DNA from: JBKHJZ01 sp046537875 | Lineage (GTDB): Bacteria; Actinomycetota; Acidimicrobiia; Acidimicrobiales; VFJN01 | Assembly (NCBI GenBank): GCA_046537875.1 | Contig: JBKHJZ010000016.1 | Location: 1-34,362 of the forward strand | Reading direction: 5' to 3' | Length of the DNA stretch: 34,362 nt | Shown: piece by piece, positions 32,591-34,362 of the stretch | How positions within the stretch are numbered: the first letter of the stretch is position 1 | Layout: the number at the start of each line of letters is the position of its first letter | Made by a program: the position numbers and the translations under genes | The notes under the pieces: model-generated | What the model was told of the DNA's origin: nothing | What the model saw: the letters and a program-made list of their open reading frames with translations, nothing else | Databases searched by the model: none

Positions 32591-34042
32591 CTACTGCCGG
32601 GCCACCCGGGCCGGTTCCGCCGCCGGCGCCGCCGCCTCGAGCGCCGCCGCCGCCCGGAACATCGTCGCCTCGCCCAGCGCCGGGGCGAGCACCTGCACCC
32701 CGACCGGTAGGCCGTCGTCGCCGGTCCCGAACGGCACCGAGATCGCCGGCTCGCCCGACAGGTTCGACGGGATCGTGCAGACGTCGTTCAGGTACATGGT
32801 CAGCGGGTCGGCCACCTTGGCGCCCAGCTCGAAGGCGGTGGACGGCGAGGTCGGGGCGAGCAGCACGTCGGCCTGCCGGTAGGCGGCCGCGAAGTCGCGC
32901 AGGATCAGCGTGCGCACCCGCTGGGCCTTGCCGTAGAAGGCCTCGTAGTAGCCGGCCGACAGGGCATAGGTGCCGAGCATGATGCGCCGCTTGACCTCGG
33001 CACCGAAGCCCCGGGTGCGGGTGCGGTCGTACATCTCGCCGGTGGTCGGCGCGTCGACCCGGAGGCCGTAGCGCACCCCGTCGTAGCGGGCGAGGTTGCT
33101 CGACGCCTCGGCGGGGGCGATCAGGTAGTACGCCGACAGGCCGTAGACCGCGGCCGGCACCGACACCTCGTCGACCTTGGCGCCGGCCCGCTCCAGCGCG
33201 GCGGCGGCCTCGCGCACCCGCGCCGCCACGTCGGGCTGGATGCCGTCGGCCTCGACCAGCTCGGTGACCAGGCCGACCCGCAGCCCGTCGACGCCGCCGT
33301 CGAGACCCTCACGCACCGCCGGCACCGGCCGGGGGATCGACGTGCTGTCGCGGGGGTCGTGGCCGGCGATCGCCTCGTACAGGAGGGCGGCGTCGCCCAC
33401 GGTGCGGGCGAGGGGCCCGATCTGGTCGAGCGAGCTGGCGAACGCCACCAGCCCGTAGCGCGACACGCCCCCGTAGGTGGGCTTCATGCCCACCACCCCG
33501 CACAGGGCGGCCGGCTGGCGGATCGACCCTCCCGTGTCGGACCCGAGCGCCAGCGGTGCGAACCCGGCCGCGACCGCGGCCGCCGATCCGCCCGACGAGC
33601 CGCCGGGCACCCGCGAGGTGTCGTGCGGGTTGCGGGTCGGGCCGAACGCCGAGTTCTCGGTGGAGCTGCCCATCGCGAACTCGTCGAGGTTGGTCTTGCC
33701 GATGACCACGGCGCCGGCGTCGAGCAGCTTCTCGACGACGGTCGCGTCGTAGGGGGGCCGCCAGCCGTCGAGGATCCGGGACGAGCAGGTGGTCGGCACG
33801 CCCCGGGTGCACATGTTGTCCTTCAGGGCCACCGGCACGCCGGCGAGCGGGCCGGGGTCCTCGCCGGCGGCGATGCGATGGTCGAGGGCCACGGCGGCCT
33901 GGCGGGCGTCGTCGGCCACGACCGTGGTGAACGCGTGGATCTCGCCGTCGCGGGCCTCGATGACCGCCAGATGCTCGTCGACCACGTCGGCGGCCGGGCG
34001 ACGGCCCTCGCGGACGTCGCCCGCCAGGTCGAGCGCGGTCAC
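32591..34042 (-). CDS. gatA: Asp-tRNA(Asn)/Glu-tRNA(Gln) amidotransferase subunit A
   Basis: A 483-residue amidase-signature subunit that releases ammonia from glutamine for the GatCAB complex. The Ser-cisSer-Lys triad has the family spacing: Lys74 (ALKDNM), Ser149 (PGGSSGGS) and Ser173 (GSDTGGSIRQPA). The GTG start overlaps the gatC stop (GTGA), which implies translational coupling. Confidence 0.96.
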   Translation of the reverse strand: MTALDLAGDVREGRRPAADVVDEHLAVIEARDGEIHAFTTVVADDARQAAVALDHRIAAGEDPGPLAGVPVALKDNMCTRGVPTTCSSRILDGWRPPYDATVVEKLLDAGAVVIGKTNLDEFAMGSSTENSAFGPTRNPHDTSRVPGGSSGGSAAAVAAGFAPLALGSDTGGSIRQPAALCGVVGMKPTYGGVSRYGLVAFASSLDQIGPLARTVGDAALLYEAIAGHDPRDSTSIPRPVPAVREGLDGGVDGLRVGLVTELVEADGIQPDVAARVREAAAALERAGAKVDEVSVPAAVYGLSAYYLIAPAEASSNLARYDGVRYGLRVDAPTTGEMYDRTRTRGFGAEVKRRIMLGTYALSAGYYEAFYGKAQRVRTLILRDFAAAYRQADVLLAPTSPSTAFELGAKVADPLTMYLNDVCTIPSNLSGEPAISVPFGTGDDGLPVGVQVLAPALGEATMFRAAAALEAAAPAAEPARVARQ

Positions 34043-34338
34043 GGGGCCTCCCCGAGCACGGGCGGGACCCGGAACATGCCGTCCTCGACGTCCGGCGCCG
34101 CGGCGAGCACCTCCTCCCGGTCGAGGCACGGCTGCGTCTCGTCGCTCCGGAGCACGTTGGCCAGCGGGTAGGGATGCGAGGTCGGCGGCACCCCGGCGAC
34201 GTCCAGCGCCTCGACGTCGCGGGCGTGGTCGAGCACCTTGGCGAGCTGCTCGGTGAAGGTGTCGAGCTCGTCGTCGGTGAGCACCAGACGGGCCAGCCGG
34301 GCCACGTGCGCGACGTCGTCGCGGGAGATCTGGGCCAT
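34039..34338 (-). CDS. gatC: Asp-tRNA(Asn)/Glu-tRNA(Gln) amidotransferase subunit C
   Basis: A 99-residue GatC, the small belt-like subunit that stabilises GatA-GatB. The N-terminus ISRDDVAHVARLARLVLTDDELD and the C-terminal SDETQPCLDREEVLAAAPDVEDGMFRVPPVL pattern (split: SDETQPCLDREEVLA and GMFRVPPVL) are diagnostic. It leads the gatCAB operon. TAGCAT (34352-34347) lies 8 nt before its ATG, consistent with a leaderless start. Confidence 0.95.
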   Translation of the reverse strand: MAQISRDDVAHVARLARLVLTDDELDTFTEQLAKVLDHARDVEALDVAGVPPTSHPYPLANVLRSDETQPCLDREEVLAAAPDVEDGMFRVPPVLGEAP

Positions 34339-34346
34339 GAGCGCGC

Positions 34347-34352
34347 ATGCTA
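34347..34352 (-). promoter_or_regulatory. Leaderless -10 hexamer of the gatCAB operon
   Basis: TAGCAT on the minus strand lies 8 nt before the gatC ATG. Any -35 would be at or beyond the window edge. Confidence 0.45.
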
Positions 34353-34362
34353 CGGGAACGCC

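Noticed and set aside
32588..32593. TAGCCT as a leaderless promoter of gatB
   Set aside because: The hexamer contains the gatA stop codon and gatB lies 9 bp downstream in a clear operon, so the match is probably coincidental.

Overview
The window is a very GC-rich actinobacterial chromosome segment. It holds 22 clear protein-coding genes of normal length, plus several small or partial candidates. The organism looks like a member of the Actinomycetota, possibly the class Acidimicrobiia. This is inferred from base composition, a UsfX/SigF-type sigma cassette, the mycobacterial-type SerC, an F420-type luciferase-like oxidoreductase, and many apparently leaderless start codons with a nAnnnT hexamer 6-8 nt upstream. 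No RNA gene, insertion sequence or CRISPR array was seen.

Layout, left to right. (1) 1-3164: an IclR-family regulator diverges from leuCD, with an operator-like inverted repeat between them. (2) 3223-5187: a general-stress sigma module with a GHKL anti-sigma kinase, a degenerate UsfX-like anti-sigma factor overlapping sigF, and a convergent STAS antagonist. A SigF/SigB-type promoter (GTTT-N16-GGGTAG) lies in front of the divergent kinase gene. (3) 5188-7436: leuA with a complete attenuator (11-residue leader peptide, hairpin, intrinsic terminator). (4) 7532-15436: a membrane-anchored Lys/Ala/Pro-rich protein, serA, an S9 peptidase, an aspartate-type aminotransferase, serC and an F420-type oxidoreductase. 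(5) 15652-18520: an acyl-CoA synthetase and a serine hydrolase in one operon. (6) 18649-22431: the ilvB-ilvN-ilvC operon, led by a second attenuator and carrying a duplicated 50-bp hairpin/small-ORF element between ilvN and ilvC. (7) 22504-25221: a large fusion of an alkaline-phosphatase-superfamily hydrolase with a GT2 glycosyltransferase. (8) 25222-26556: a compositionally different islet with a DUF6338-like membrane protein and two small ORFs. (9) 26543-34338: ilvD, a MATE transporter, an Eis-like acetyltransferase and gatC-gatA-gatB.

The region is mainly a dispersed amino-acid cluster. IlvB/N, IlvC and IlvD make the 2-keto acids for valine and isoleucine, and LeuA and LeuC/D carry 2-ketoisovalerate towards leucine; leuB and ilvE are not in the window. 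SerA and SerC make phosphoserine. Control appears layered: IclR-type repression at leuCD and separate leader-peptide attenuation at leuA and ilvB. A further duplicated RNA-hairpin/small-ORF element before ilvC is the least explained structure here. All functions are read from sequence motifs; no database search was run.
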